From contig NZ_JAUAMB010000001.1 in NCBI RefSeq assembly GCF_031010175.1, positions 299,856 through 363,855 on the forward strand: DNA of 64,000 nt, in the 5' to 3' direction. The stretch's first letter is position 1; each line of letters opens with the position of its first letter. Positions 1-8,504 of this stretch are shown here, piece after piece. The position numbers and the translations under genes were made by a program. The DNA is from Halomonas sp. SpR1. GTDB lineage: Bacteria > Pseudomonadota > Gammaproteobacteria > Pseudomonadales > Halomonadaceae. The notes under the pieces are model-generated. The model was not told the origin of the DNA and made no database searches. It saw nothing but the letters and a program-made list of their open reading frames with translations.

Positions 1-1286
1 AACCGCGATAGGATCAGCATCGATGCCGTCATCGGTGATGACATTAGCGCCAGCGCCCAGCCTACCATCAGCGAGGCGCCAATCAGCGCAGGCGTCAGTC
101 CATTAATACCCAATTGCGGCAACAGCCCCACTAACAACGTCACTGTTACAATCGGGTTAACGCCTACCTGGGCAAGCCCCACGACCATTAGCATAGCCAG
201 CACGGCGTTAAAGACACCCCACTGGTTTAACACGGTTAATAGCGGCGCCAACTGCTGGGTATCCACTAACCCAACGCATAAGTGGCCCAAATAGCCCGCC
301 GCCCCAAGCACCACAATTTCATTGGCGCTGGGGGAAAGTAGCCAGGGTAACTGGCGATGTACCGCGCTAGCGGCGGCTGGCAGCCCGCCATAACCAAGCC
401 TGCGCCGCTGCCAGGCAAGCCAAATCAACGCCGCCGTGGGCGCGCCTAACAGTGCGGCGATGGGTAAACGCAGTTCTAACAGCCAGGCAAGACTAAACAC
501 CAGTGCCACAATGCCCATCAGTAGCACACTAAACTGACCCAACGGGCGTAACGAAGGAGTAGCTAGCTGAGCTTTACTGGCCGGAGGATGCGGGCCGGTC
601 ACAAAATCCACCGCCCAACCGGCTAGAAAAATCAGCGCTGCCGCACCCAAAATATACGGCGCAAGCTCAAGCCAGGTGACTTGGGGAAGGCTCGACAGTA
701 CAACGGCAACACCGATACCCATGGGCGAAATAAGCGGTGCCAGGGAGAACCCACGCAGCAGCGCCAGCATCATGCGCCGCTGGCGAGCCTCTTTAACCCA
801 GGCCCGCCCTTGGGCAGCATCCAGGGTATTGCTCTTCTCGATCATTCCAGCAAACAGGTTTAGCACGCCAATGTTGAGAATGATGCCAAACAACGCTGAG
901 CCTGATGACAAAATAGGATAACGTCGGCTGGGCGGTTGAAGCAGCATGCTCTGCCCACAGCGGCGCACTAAACGGGAACGGTAAGCAGGCAAGCGCAACA
1001 TGCTCAGCGCCACTACAAAGGTGGCAAAAAAGGCGAAACGACCGCTGGCATCAAACAGCAGTTGAGCAGGATTCGGCGAACGCCAAAGCGCGAGCAGCGT
1101 CAACAGGCCCGCCGCCAGCAGTAACCCTTTGGCCATACGGGTAAACTGACCCGCCAGCGTTGCTAAATAGAGCAGCAGTGCGACAATGCCAACCGCCTGC
1201 CAAAACAGGTTGCCGACCACCAAATGGAACAGCGTTGCCAGGGTGACTAGCAATAAAAGTGAAACCCGCAGGCGAGCTGGGTTCAC
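1..1286 (-). CDS. polytopic membrane protein, probable transporter (3' end outside window)
   Basis: Reading leftward from a GTG at 1286 there is one uninterrupted frame of 428 codons running off the window edge. The start codon lies inside the stop of the thioesterase gene (GTGA, 4-nt overlap), so translation is probably coupled. The product is almost entirely hydrophobic, with roughly ten or more membrane segments separated by short basic loops. Visible landmarks are a SPMGIGVAVVLSS stretch in the middle and GLAQVGVNP followed by SSPMTASMLILSR near the visible end. These glycine/proline-broken helices resemble ion-transporter-superfamily carriers for organic anions, but I cannot assign a family. 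Co-transcription with acyl-CoA enzymes suggests uptake or export of the acid they metabolise; that is inference. Confidence 0.75.
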   Translation of the reverse strand, partial: MNPARLRVSLLLLVTLATLFHLVVGNLFWQAVGIVALLLYLATLAGQFTRMAKGLLLAAGLLTLLALWRSPNPAQLLFDASGRFAFFATFVVALSMLRLPAYRSRLVRRCGQSMLLQPPSRRYPILSSGSALFGIILNIGVLNLFAGMIEKSNTLDAAQGRAWVKEARQRRMMLALLRGFSLAPLISPMGIGVAVVLSSLPQVTWLELAPYILGAAALIFLAGWAVDFVTGPHPPASKAQLATPSLRPLGQFSVLLMGIVALVFSLAWLLELRLPIAALLGAPTAALIWLAWQRRRLGYGGLPAAASAVHRQLPWLLSPSANEIVVLGAAGYLGHLCVGLVDTQQLAPLLTVLNQWGVFNAVLAMLMVVGLAQVGVNPIVTVTLLVGLLPQLGINGLTPALIGASLMVGWALALMSSPMTASMLILSR

Positions 1287-1753
1287 TCAGAAGAATCCTC
1301 GGGGTTGTTCTCCGCAAAGCCTTCAGGCGACTCGCTGCCACTGCGACGTCGAAAGGAACCTTCCCCCATCGCCACAAGATTACCCTGCTCATCAACGATT
1401 TCGCCGCTGCTCATATACGTCTTTTGACCACCACCGCGCACGCTGCCCGTTGCCCTTAGCACGCCCTGCCGGGCGGGCCCCACAAAGGTGGTGGTCAGAG
1501 ACAGCGTCATCCCACGGCGGATATTGCCCGGCACATCACAGTGCAGGCCTGCCAAGCTTAGGGCGCTATCCAACATCGAGGCCAATACGCCGCCGTGCAC
1601 ATTGCCACTGCGGTTCAGGTGCTTGGGCTCGATGGTGAGTTCAACCACGGCACGGTCTTGCTGCCATTCAACCACCTGCATTCCCAGCAGTTCGTGATAG
1701 CCCATGAGGGCTTGTTGAGACGTATCTGGCGTATGTATTTGCGAAGAGTTCAT
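1283..1753 (-). CDS. PaaI-family hotdog-fold acyl-CoA thioesterase
   Basis: 156 residues, typical for the PaaI/YdiI group of hotdog thioesterases, which hydrolyse acyl- or aroyl-CoA to free acid and CoA in the cytoplasm. The family signature NVHGGVLASMLDSA (about residues 50-63) carries the conserved HGG and the catalytic acidic residue on the hotdog helix. The remainder fits the beta-sheet core, followed by a polar tail. It overlaps the acyl-CoA synthetase gene upstream by 4 nt (ATGA) and the membrane protein gene downstream by 4 nt, so it sits in a tightly coupled operon. A role in releasing CoA from dead-end intermediates is the usual family function; the substrate here is unknown. Confidence 0.88.
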   Translation of the reverse strand: MNSSQIHTPDTSQQALMGYHELLGMQVVEWQQDRAVVELTIEPKHLNRSGNVHGGVLASMLDSALSLAGLHCDVPGNIRRGMTLSLTTTFVGPARQGVLRATGSVRGGGQKTYMSSGEIVDEQGNLVAMGEGSFRRRSGSESPEGFAENNPEDSSE

Positions 1754-3351
1754 GAGGCGCTCTCCTGCTGTGCCAAGTCACGCAGCCGCCCCTTGAGAAT
1801 TTTGCCACTGGCGGTGGAAGGCAGCGTATCCATTAGAACAATTTGCGTGGGCCGTTTGTAAGGGGCCAGTCGCTCGGCAATAAACGCTTTGAGCTCCGCA
1901 ATATCAACCTCAATGCCTGGCTCGCACTGCACAAAGGCCACGACTTCTTCGTTTCCGGCAATTTGACGCCCTACCACCGCAGTCAGTGTCACTGCCGGGT
2001 GCTCGTTGATCACCGCTTCCACGTCAGGTGGGTAGATATTGAATCCCGAGCGGATTATCAGCTCTTTGCTTCGCCCAACGATATACAGTTGATCATCGTG
2101 ATCGAGCTTGGCAATGTCGCCGGTATTAAGCCAGCCGTCCTCGGTTAGCGTGGCGCGGGTGGCTTCCGGCTGGCGAAAGTAGCCTTTCATAATATTGGGG
2201 CCGCGCACCCATAGCTCACCTACTTCATCACCGGGCTGGTCGGAAGTGCCGCTATCACTCAGCGGCTCCAGACGATACTCCAACAGGGGGAGCACTCGGC
2301 CAACGGTACTGTTGGCGTGGCGATCATCAATGCGCGTTTGGCTGATGGTGGGACTCGCCTCGGTTAATCCGTAGCCATTGTGTAGCGTAAGGCCGAAGGC
2401 CGCTTCCACCCGCACCTTGGTGTCGCTGTCTAACGGCGAACCACCCGCAGACATGTATATCAGCTCAGGCGCTTCCAAGGTGCGCTGCTCGCGTTTTAAA
2501 AACTCTAACGCCCGGGCATACATCGCAGGCACGCCCTGGAGCACGGTAATACGCTCCTGCTTTAGCGTATCCAGCATATGCCCGGCATCAAAACGCGGCA
2601 CGGTATATAGGCAGGCACCGTTATACAGCGATCCCATACATACAGAAGAGAGGCCAAACACATGAGACATGGGCAGTACGCCATATACTCGCTGACCTTC
2701 GCTCAGGTGGCGCATGCCCCCGGAGATCGAGGCGATATAGAGAATGCCACGATGGGTCAGCATGACGCCTTTAGGCGTGCCTGTGGTGCCCGAGGTATAA
2801 ATCATTGCGGCCACCTGCTCGGCACCGCTGGCGCAAACCGGCTCGGGCTCAGTTTCGTACAGCGGTGAAATCGCCAGCCCACCCAACTGGGGGTGCTGAT
2901 AGCGGTCAGCGGCGTGGCGCTCGGCGTGCTGGCACGCTTCTGGTGACGCATCGCAGGTATAGAACACCCGCCGGGGCAGGCAGTTGCCCTGGATCAGATC
3001 GACTTCCTGAGCCGAAAGGCGTGAATTCACAATCGCCACCCAGACATCCATCTCGCTGGCGGCGAGCAGCAGCACGACCAGGGCGCGGCAATTTTCGCTT
3101 ACCGTCATAATCCGGTCACCGGGGCGAATATCCAACGTAATTAACCAGTCACAGGCAGCGTGTATTTCTTCACCTAATTCCGCATAGCTCCAACGCACAC
3201 TGCCATCTACAATGGCAGGTTGGTCGCCAAGGCGCTTAGCGTTTTCAATCACGCGGGTGCTAAGCCGCTCGGGGAGCTCAGCCACGAGTTCGCTGGCGAG
3301 ACGCCCAAAAATATTCTCGTCCGGCGCTTGGTAAGGTACCGACAAAGCCAT
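1750..3351 (-). CDS. AMP-forming acyl-CoA synthetase (class I adenylate-forming)
   Basis: 533 residues, normal length for fatty or aryl acid CoA ligases, which form acyl-AMP and then acyl-CoA. The P-loop YTSGTTGTPKG is at residues 185-195. The A5 motif NGYGLTEASP, the A7 region LNTGDIA, the hinge GRSKELIIRSGFNIYPPDVE and the C-terminal catalytic lysine in SGKILKGRLR are all present, so the enzyme looks intact. The start overlaps the stop of the acyl-CoA dehydrogenase gene by one base (TAATG), and the end overlaps the thioesterase start. It probably activates the acid oxidised by the neighbouring enzymes. Chain length or aromatic nature cannot be read from sequence alone. Confidence 0.92.
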   Translation of the reverse strand: MALSVPYQAPDENIFGRLASELVAELPERLSTRVIENAKRLGDQPAIVDGSVRWSYAELGEEIHAACDWLITLDIRPGDRIMTVSENCRALVVLLLAASEMDVWVAIVNSRLSAQEVDLIQGNCLPRRVFYTCDASPEACQHAERHAADRYQHPQLGGLAISPLYETEPEPVCASGAEQVAAMIYTSGTTGTPKGVMLTHRGILYIASISGGMRHLSEGQRVYGVLPMSHVFGLSSVCMGSLYNGACLYTVPRFDAGHMLDTLKQERITVLQGVPAMYARALEFLKREQRTLEAPELIYMSAGGSPLDSDTKVRVEAAFGLTLHNGYGLTEASPTISQTRIDDRHANSTVGRVLPLLEYRLEPLSDSGTSDQPGDEVGELWVRGPNIMKGYFRQPEATRATLTEDGWLNTGDIAKLDHDDQLYIVGRSKELIIRSGFNIYPPDVEAVINEHPAVTLTAVVGRQIAGNEEVVAFVQCEPGIEVDIAELKAFIAERLAPYKRPTQIVLMDTLPSTASGKILKGRLRDLAQQESAS

Positions 3352-4502
3352 TAGGACGCCTCCCGCACCATATTCCGGGCAATCACGATTTGCTGAATTT
3401 GGGTAGTGCCTTCGTAAATGCGGAATAGCCGTACATCACGGTAGAAGCGCTCCACCGCATACTCAGACATATAGCCCGCGCCACCGTGAACCTGCACTGC
3501 GCGGTCAGCCACGCGCCCCACCATCTCAGCGCAGAACAGCTTGCAGCAGGAAGCCAGCGTCGAGACATTTTCACCGTCGTCTTTGCGCCTTGCGGCATCC
3601 ATCACCATGGTTTTGCCTGCATAGGCCTCGGTTTTGCTATCGGCCAACATGGCTTGAATCAACTGGTGCTCGGCAAGGGCAGCACCAAACTGCTTACGCT
3701 CCATGGTGTAGCGCAATGACTCTTCGACCAAGCGCTCAGCCACGCCGACGCAGACAGCAGAGATATGCAGCCGCCCGCGGTCTAAAACCTTCATAGCGGT
3801 TTTAAAGCCTTGGCCCTCTTTGCCGCCAATGATGTTTTCGGCGGGCACCCGGCAGTTATCGAAAATAATATCGCAGGTGTGAGCGCCCTTCTGGCCCATC
3901 TTTTTATCCGCAGCACCGCGCACTAAACCAGGGGTATCGCCTTCAACAATAAACGCAGAAATGCCGCCCGCGCCTTTATTATTGGGATCAGTACGCGCCA
4001 TCACGGTAAACAGGTCAGCTTCTGGGCCATTGGTGATATAGCGCTTGGTGCCATTCAAAATATAGTGATCGCCGTCGCGCACCGCGGTCGTGCGCAGGCT
4101 GGCCGCATCAGAGCCTGAATCCGGCTCGGTTAAGCAGAACGAGCTAAGAATCTCTCCCGTGGCCAGCCGCGGAACATACTTGGCCTTCTGCTCGTCGGTG
4201 CCATCAATCAAAATGCCCTGGGCACCAATACCGTTGTTGGTACCAAACACCGAGCGAAAGGCGGGCGACGTTTTGCCAATTTCCATCGCCACTAACGCCT
4301 CTTCTTCCATGGTTAGCCCCAGGCCGCCGTACTCTTCAGGAATCGATAACCCAAATAGCCCCATCTCTTTCATTTCAGCGAGGATTTCCGGTGGCACCGC
4401 GTCCTCCTCTGCCAGACGCGCTTCATTAGGAATTAGGCGCTCGCGGACAAAGCGGGCAATAGTATCGATAAGCTGATTGATCAGTTCGGGATCGCGGATC
4501 AT
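3351..4502 (-). CDS. acyl-CoA dehydrogenase (FAD)
   Basis: 383 residues from an ATG at 4502 preceded by AGGAG five bases upstream. A longer frame starts at 4631, but its N-terminal extension has no such ribosome site and family members begin near MIRDPELINQ. The product catalyses alpha,beta-dehydrogenation of acyl-CoA with electron transfer to ETF. Family landmarks are GLTMEEEALVAMEIGKTSP, the flavin-binding CLTEPDSGSDAASLRTTA (about residues 125-142), VQVHGGAGYMSE and the C-terminal RIYEGTTQIQQ, where the glutamate is the usual catalytic base. It is the first gene of the leftward unit and shares the divergent promoter region with the hydroxyacyl-CoA dehydrogenase gene. The precise substrate is unknown. 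Confidence 0.92.
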   Translation of the reverse strand: MIRDPELINQLIDTIARFVRERLIPNEARLAEEDAVPPEILAEMKEMGLFGLSIPEEYGGLGLTMEEEALVAMEIGKTSPAFRSVFGTNNGIGAQGILIDGTDEQKAKYVPRLATGEILSSFCLTEPDSGSDAASLRTTAVRDGDHYILNGTKRYITNGPEADLFTVMARTDPNNKGAGGISAFIVEGDTPGLVRGAADKKMGQKGAHTCDIIFDNCRVPAENIIGGKEGQGFKTAMKVLDRGRLHISAVCVGVAERLVEESLRYTMERKQFGAALAEHQLIQAMLADSKTEAYAGKTMVMDAARRKDDGENVSTLASCCKLFCAEMVGRVADRAVQVHGGAGYMSEYAVERFYRDVRLFRIYEGTTQIQQIVIARNMVREAS

Positions 4503-4566
4503 GACGGCTCCTGGTGGCAACGTAGTTTTTATCGTTAGCGTTTTATCATTAGAAATAGCGCTAGCC

Positions 4567-4634
4567 TGGACAACGTACGCATTTTGCATAGCAAAACTAT
4601 TGTCCACTATTCTTGTCAGGCACTTTTGCATAGC
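4567..4634. promoter_or_regulatory. nested dyad and direct repeat in divergent promoter region
   Basis: TTTTGC-ATA-GCAAAA (4582-4596) is a perfect inverted repeat. It sits inside a second inverted pair, TGGACAA (4567-4573) and TTGTCCA (4600-4606). The 11-mer TTTTGCATAGC recurs at 4624-4634. The element lies between the start codons of the divergent acyl-CoA dehydrogenase and hydroxyacyl-CoA dehydrogenase genes. Together with the linked IclR-type gene this makes it a candidate operator; the pairing with that regulator is inference. Confidence 0.5.
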
Positions 4635-4663
4635 CTAGGATGGCAGTCAATAATTGAAACACC

Positions 4664-4680
4664 ATTCTGCAATGCAGAAT
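4664..4680. promoter_or_regulatory. 17-bp perfect palindrome, candidate operator
   Basis: ATTCTGCA-A-TGCAGAAT is an exact inverted repeat with a one-base centre. It lies 41 bp upstream of the hydroxyacyl-CoA dehydrogenase start and close to its ribosome site. It differs in sequence from the TTTTGC dyad further upstream, so the region may bind two proteins or one tolerant protein. Confidence 0.5.
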
Positions 4681-4721
4681 CAAGATCTATAAAGCACTCA
4701 CTTGCAGAGAGGATTTGGCGT

Positions 4722-6245
4722 ATGGCTAGCGAATCAACACCTTCCCCCTTCACTACGCTTGGCATTGTCGGCACTGGCGCCATGGGTCGTGGCATTGCTC
4801 AGTTGGCTGCCCAGGCAGGCCTAAAGGTCATGCTGTTCGATGTAAAGGAGGGTGCTGTAACAGAAGCCAAAACGTTTATTAACGGCCTGTGGCAACGCAG
4901 CTCTGAAAAGCAGCGAATTACTGCGGAACAGGCGCAGCAGTATAGTGATCGGTTGATCGAGGCGAGCGAGCTAGCCGCCCTCGCCCCTTGCGATATCGTA
5001 GTCGAAGCGATTATCGAGAAGCTTGAGGCTAAGCAAGGGCTGTTTAGCGATTTAGAAGCGATCGTCAGCCAGCAGACGGTGTTAGCGACCAATACCTCAT
5101 CGCTTTCGGTGACCGCCATTGCCGCTACTTGCCAACACCCTGAGCGAGTGATTGGTTTCCACTTTTTTAACCCCGTGCCGTTGATGAAGATTGCCGAGGT
5201 AATTCCTGGGCTGCTTACTGCCAATGAGGTTACCCAGCGGGTCAGTGCCTTAGGCCAAGCCATGGGCCACTTTACCGCTCAGGCCACCGATACGCCGGGA
5301 TTTCTGGTCAATCACGCTGGGCGCGCCTTCGGCACCGAAGCGCTGCGAATTTTAGGTGAAAGCGTTACCGACCCAGCCACTATTGATCGCATTATGGTTG
5401 ATCAGGGCGGGTTCAAAATGGGGCCCTTCACCCTGTTGGATCTGACCGGGCTCGATGTCTCCCACGCCGTGATGGAGTCGGTTTATCACCAGTATTATGA
5501 AGAGGCGCGTTTTCGCCCATCCCCACTGACCCGGCAACGTTTGGCTGCAGGCTTGCTGGGGCGTAAAACTGGCGAAGGCTTTTACCGTTATGTGGAAGGC
5601 AAGCAACAAATGCCGGATGAGCCGACTATCGCTGCGGTGTCTGCTTGCCCGGTGTGGATCAGCCAAGACGACCCTGAATCCGCCGCAGCGCTCGTTGAAT
5701 TGGTCAACACGGCGGGCTGGCCATTAGAGAGCGGTACACAGCCCACTGGGCAAGCGCTCTGCCTGCTAACGCCTTTTGGCGAAGACGCTACCAGCTGCGC
5801 ACTGCGCCAGGGGTTAGACGCCAAACAGTGCGTGGCTGTAGATATGCTCGCTGGGCTAGATAAACGCCGCAGCCTGATGGCCACTCCGATAACTCAGCGC
5901 ACCTTCATTCAGGCAGCGCAAAGCCTACTCAATCACGATGGCACCCCGGTGAGCGCGCTTCAGGACAGCAACGGTTTTGTGCTTCAGCGCGTTATTGCCT
6001 GCATCGTCAGTGTCGGTGCTGATATCGCCCAACAAGGTGTTGCCACTCCCGCGACTATCGACCGTGCGGTTGAGCTTGGCTTGGGCTACCCGTTTGGGCC
6101 TTTGCGCATGGGCGACCACTACGGTGCCGCGCGCATCATGACGATACTCAATAACCTGCTAGAGGCCACCGGTGACCCGCGCTATCGCCCCAGCCCGTGG
6201 CTACGCCGCCGCGCCGCACTGCAAATGTCGCTAACGACTGATTAA
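4722..6245 (+). CDS. 3-hydroxyacyl-CoA dehydrogenase, PaaH/PaaC-like
   Basis: 507 residues from the ATG at 4722, preceded by AGAGAGGA. An in-frame ATG at 4584 would add an N-terminus unlike the family and lacks a ribosome site. The protein oxidises 3-hydroxyacyl-CoA to 3-oxoacyl-CoA with NAD. The N-terminal Rossmann motif GIVGTGAMGRG is at about residues 14-24. The GFHFFNPVPLMKIAEV segment carries the catalytic histidine, and the helical 3HCDH domain is duplicated: the first copy contains GFLVNHAGRAF, the second lies near the C-terminus after about residue 400. This two-domain length matches PaaH/PaaC enzymes of phenylacetate or dicarboxylate degradation rather than short 280-residue FadB2 types. 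It lies 19 nt upstream of the thiolase gene. Confidence 0.9.
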   Translation: MASESTPSPFTTLGIVGTGAMGRGIAQLAAQAGLKVMLFDVKEGAVTEAKTFINGLWQRSSEKQRITAEQAQQYSDRLIEASELAALAPCDIVVEAIIEKLEAKQGLFSDLEAIVSQQTVLATNTSSLSVTAIAATCQHPERVIGFHFFNPVPLMKIAEVIPGLLTANEVTQRVSALGQAMGHFTAQATDTPGFLVNHAGRAFGTEALRILGESVTDPATIDRIMVDQGGFKMGPFTLLDLTGLDVSHAVMESVYHQYYEEARFRPSPLTRQRLAAGLLGRKTGEGFYRYVEGKQQMPDEPTIAAVSACPVWISQDDPESAAALVELVNTAGWPLESGTQPTGQALCLLTPFGEDATSCALRQGLDAKQCVAVDMLAGLDKRRSLMATPITQRTFIQAAQSLLNHDGTPVSALQDSNGFVLQRVIACIVSVGADIAQQGVATPATIDRAVELGLGYPFGPLRMGDHYGAARIMTILNNLLEATGDPRYRPSPWLRRRAALQMSLTTD

Positions 6246-6264
6246 AAACAACAGGAAAACAATC

Positions 6265-7473
6265 ATGCAAGACGCCTATATTTACGACGGTTTACGCACC
6301 CCTTTTGGCCGCCACGGCGGCAGCTTGGCGGCTATCCGCCCTGATGAACTGTTGGGCTTAACGCTTAAAGCACTGGTAGCCCGCAACCCCTTCGCCCCAG
6401 AATGCTATGAAGAGGTGCTGGCAGGCTGCACCAACCAGGCAGGCGAAGACTCCCGTAACGTGGCCCGCCACGGCGCGCTGCTAGCAGGCCTTCCCATTGA
6501 AGTCGCCGGGCAAACCATCAACCGGCTTTGTGGCAGCGGCTTAGCGGCGATGATGGACGCCGCACGGGCAGCACGGCTAGGCGAAGGCGATCTATTTCTA
6601 GCCGGTGGCGTAGAGTCTATGTCCCGTGCGCCCTATGTACTTGGCAAGGCCAACTCCCCATTCGCTCGCAACCAGCCGATGTACGATACGGTGATTGGCT
6701 CACGCTTTCCCAACCCCTGGATTACCAAAGAGTACGGCAGCCACAGCATGCCGGAAACCGCCGACAACATTGCCCACGACCTCAAAATTAGCCGTGATGC
6801 CAGCGATGCGTTTGCCGCCCGTTCCCAGGCGCGCTACGCCCAATCACTGGCAGCCGGCTTCTACGACGGTGAAATATTTGGCGTTGAGGTGCCCCAAGGG
6901 CGCAAACAGCCGCTCCTATTGGTGGATAAAGACGAGCACCCACGCCCGCAAAGCACGGAGGATAAGCTTGCTAACCTAGGCGCACTGTTTGAGGGTGGCG
7001 TAGTGACCGCAGGCAACGCCTCGGGCCTTAACGACGGTGCCGCTGCCTTGATTGTAGGCGCCAAGGCTGCCGGTGAGCGTGTGGGACTAACGCCGCGTGC
7101 TCGAATCGTGGCGAGTGCCGTAGCCGGGGTTGCGCCACGGGTGATGGGCTTGGGGCCCGTTCCCGCTTCGCAAAAGGCGCTTGCCCGCGCAGGGCTGGCC
7201 CTTGAGCAAATGGACGTGATCGAAATTAACGAGGCGTTTGCCGTTCAGGTACTCGGCTGTGTGCAGCAGTTGGGGCTTTCCGTCGACGATCCGCGCTTGA
7301 ATGCCAACGGCGGTGCAATCGCCATCGGCCATCCACTAGGGGCTTCAGGGGCACGATTGGCGTTGACTGCCCTGCGCCAGCTTGAAGCCACCGGTGGACG
7401 CTACGCGCTGGTCACCATGTGTATTGGTGTCGGTCAGGGCATTGCCACGATTATCGAGCGTCTGGATGGATGA
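6265..7473 (+). CDS. thiolase, 3-oxoadipyl-CoA/acetyl-CoA acyltransferase type (PcaF/PaaJ-like)
   Basis: 402 residues, typical for degradative thiolases that cleave 3-oxoacyl-CoA with CoA to acetyl-CoA and a shortened acyl-CoA. The nucleophilic cysteine is in NRLCGSG (C89). The catalytic histidine is in GGAIAIGHPLGASG, and the second cysteine is in TMCIGVGQG near the C-terminus. The N-terminal GCTNQAGEDSRNVAR and the GLGPVPAS segment resemble PcaF/PaaJ beta-ketoadipyl-CoA thiolases, so a dicarboxyl-CoA substrate is possible, but general beta-ketothiolase activity cannot be excluded. It is in one transcription unit with the upstream dehydrogenase gene. Confidence 0.9.
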   Translation: MQDAYIYDGLRTPFGRHGGSLAAIRPDELLGLTLKALVARNPFAPECYEEVLAGCTNQAGEDSRNVARHGALLAGLPIEVAGQTINRLCGSGLAAMMDAARAARLGEGDLFLAGGVESMSRAPYVLGKANSPFARNQPMYDTVIGSRFPNPWITKEYGSHSMPETADNIAHDLKISRDASDAFAARSQARYAQSLAAGFYDGEIFGVEVPQGRKQPLLLVDKDEHPRPQSTEDKLANLGALFEGGVVTAGNASGLNDGAAALIVGAKAAGERVGLTPRARIVASAVAGVAPRVMGLGPVPASQKALARAGLALEQMDVIEINEAFAVQVLGCVQQLGLSVDDPRLNANGGAIAIGHPLGASGARLALTALRQLEATGGRYALVTMCIGVGQGIATIIERLDG

Positions 7474-7576
7474 GATAGTTTTATAATCAACACCTTTTCG
7501 TTGTTGGGTATGAAAGCTGCGCCTAAGTAGATATGCGATACTAGGCGCCATAAGCCACCTACTGTTGGGATACTAA

Positions 7577-8398
7577 ATGCACCCCACCGACACTGATGCT
7601 GACGACCCGCAGTTGCCAGGAAAAGATCGTAACTTTGTGACCGCGCTAGCGCGCGGTTTAGAGTTGCTGCGCGCCTTTGGCACGGGTGAAGAGTATTTAG
7701 GCAATGCCGAACTCTCCAATCGTACCAACATCCCCCGCCCGACGGTCTCACGGTTGACCTACACCCTTACCCAGCTTGGCTATTTGCAGCACAACACCCA
7801 TTTAGAGAAGTATCGCCTCGGCCCCGGCGTTTTGGCGTTGGGGTATCGCTTTCTTGCCAATATGGGCATTCGTGAAATTGCCCGCCCGCACTTGCAGAAA
7901 TTCGCCGACGCCACTGACTGCAACGTTAGCTTAGGCGGCGCTGACCGCAGCGATATGGTTTATCTGGAGACCTGCCACGGCCACGGCCCGCTCATTATTC
8001 GCCTGGATACCGGCTCACGGCTCCCCATTGCCACTTCCGCGATCGGCCGTGCCTGGCTATGCGGCTTACCCAACGAACGGCGTCAGCAGGTGCTTCAGGA
8101 ATTGGCCAGCGAGTACGGTGACGACTGGCCACAGTATGAAGCGGGGATTCAACAGAGCCTTAAAGACTATGCTCAGTATGGTTTTTGTCTTTCAGAACAG
8201 GAGTGGCAGCGCGATATTAGTGCGGTAGCCATGCCGCTGATTTTGGAAGATGGCGCTGAGGTGATGGCGATAAATTGCGGCGGCTCCAGTCTGCGCCTTG
8301 ATCACGACCGTTTGGTCAATAACCTCGGCCCCCGGCTTAAAGAAGTCGCTAACCAGATAAAGCAGGAGTTGGCCCCCAGATATCGTTCTGCCAGGTAA
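7577..8398 (+). CDS. IclR-family transcriptional regulator
   Basis: 273 residues with the IclR layout. An N-terminal winged helix-turn-helix (about residues 20-85) includes ARGLELLRAF and the recognition-helix region TNIPRPTVSRLTYTL. The C-terminal effector domain (about 95-265) includes the conserved LPIATSAIGRAWLCGL and a cysteine-containing INCGG stretch. PcaR/PcaU-type members control aromatic acid and beta-ketoadipate genes, consistent with the upstream PcaF-like thiolase. A 103-bp gap separates it from the thiolase gene, so it may have its own promoter. It is the obvious candidate to bind the dyads at 4567-4680. Confidence 0.9.
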   Translation: MHPTDTDADDPQLPGKDRNFVTALARGLELLRAFGTGEEYLGNAELSNRTNIPRPTVSRLTYTLTQLGYLQHNTHLEKYRLGPGVLALGYRFLANMGIREIARPHLQKFADATDCNVSLGGADRSDMVYLETCHGHGPLIIRLDTGSRLPIATSAIGRAWLCGLPNERRQQVLQELASEYGDDWPQYEAGIQQSLKDYAQYGFCLSEQEWQRDISAVAMPLILEDGAEVMAINCGGSSLRLDHDRLVNNLGPRLKEVANQIKQELAPRYRSAR

Positions 8399-8504
8399 CC
8401 TCGACCGAGGAAGACTTTAACTAACGCCCGTTTGAATGCATCATGGCCCTCTAGACAAGCGCATTAATACTACTCATCAATACTATTAGCGCCAAGGAGA
8501 GGGG

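Noticed and set aside
1051..1395. 114-codon leftward frame overlapping the membrane protein and thioesterase starts
   Set aside because: The GTG-started frame in another phase is open to the window edge and strongly hydrophobic, and it is coupled to the thioesterase stop. The 114-codon frame is out of phase with both genes.
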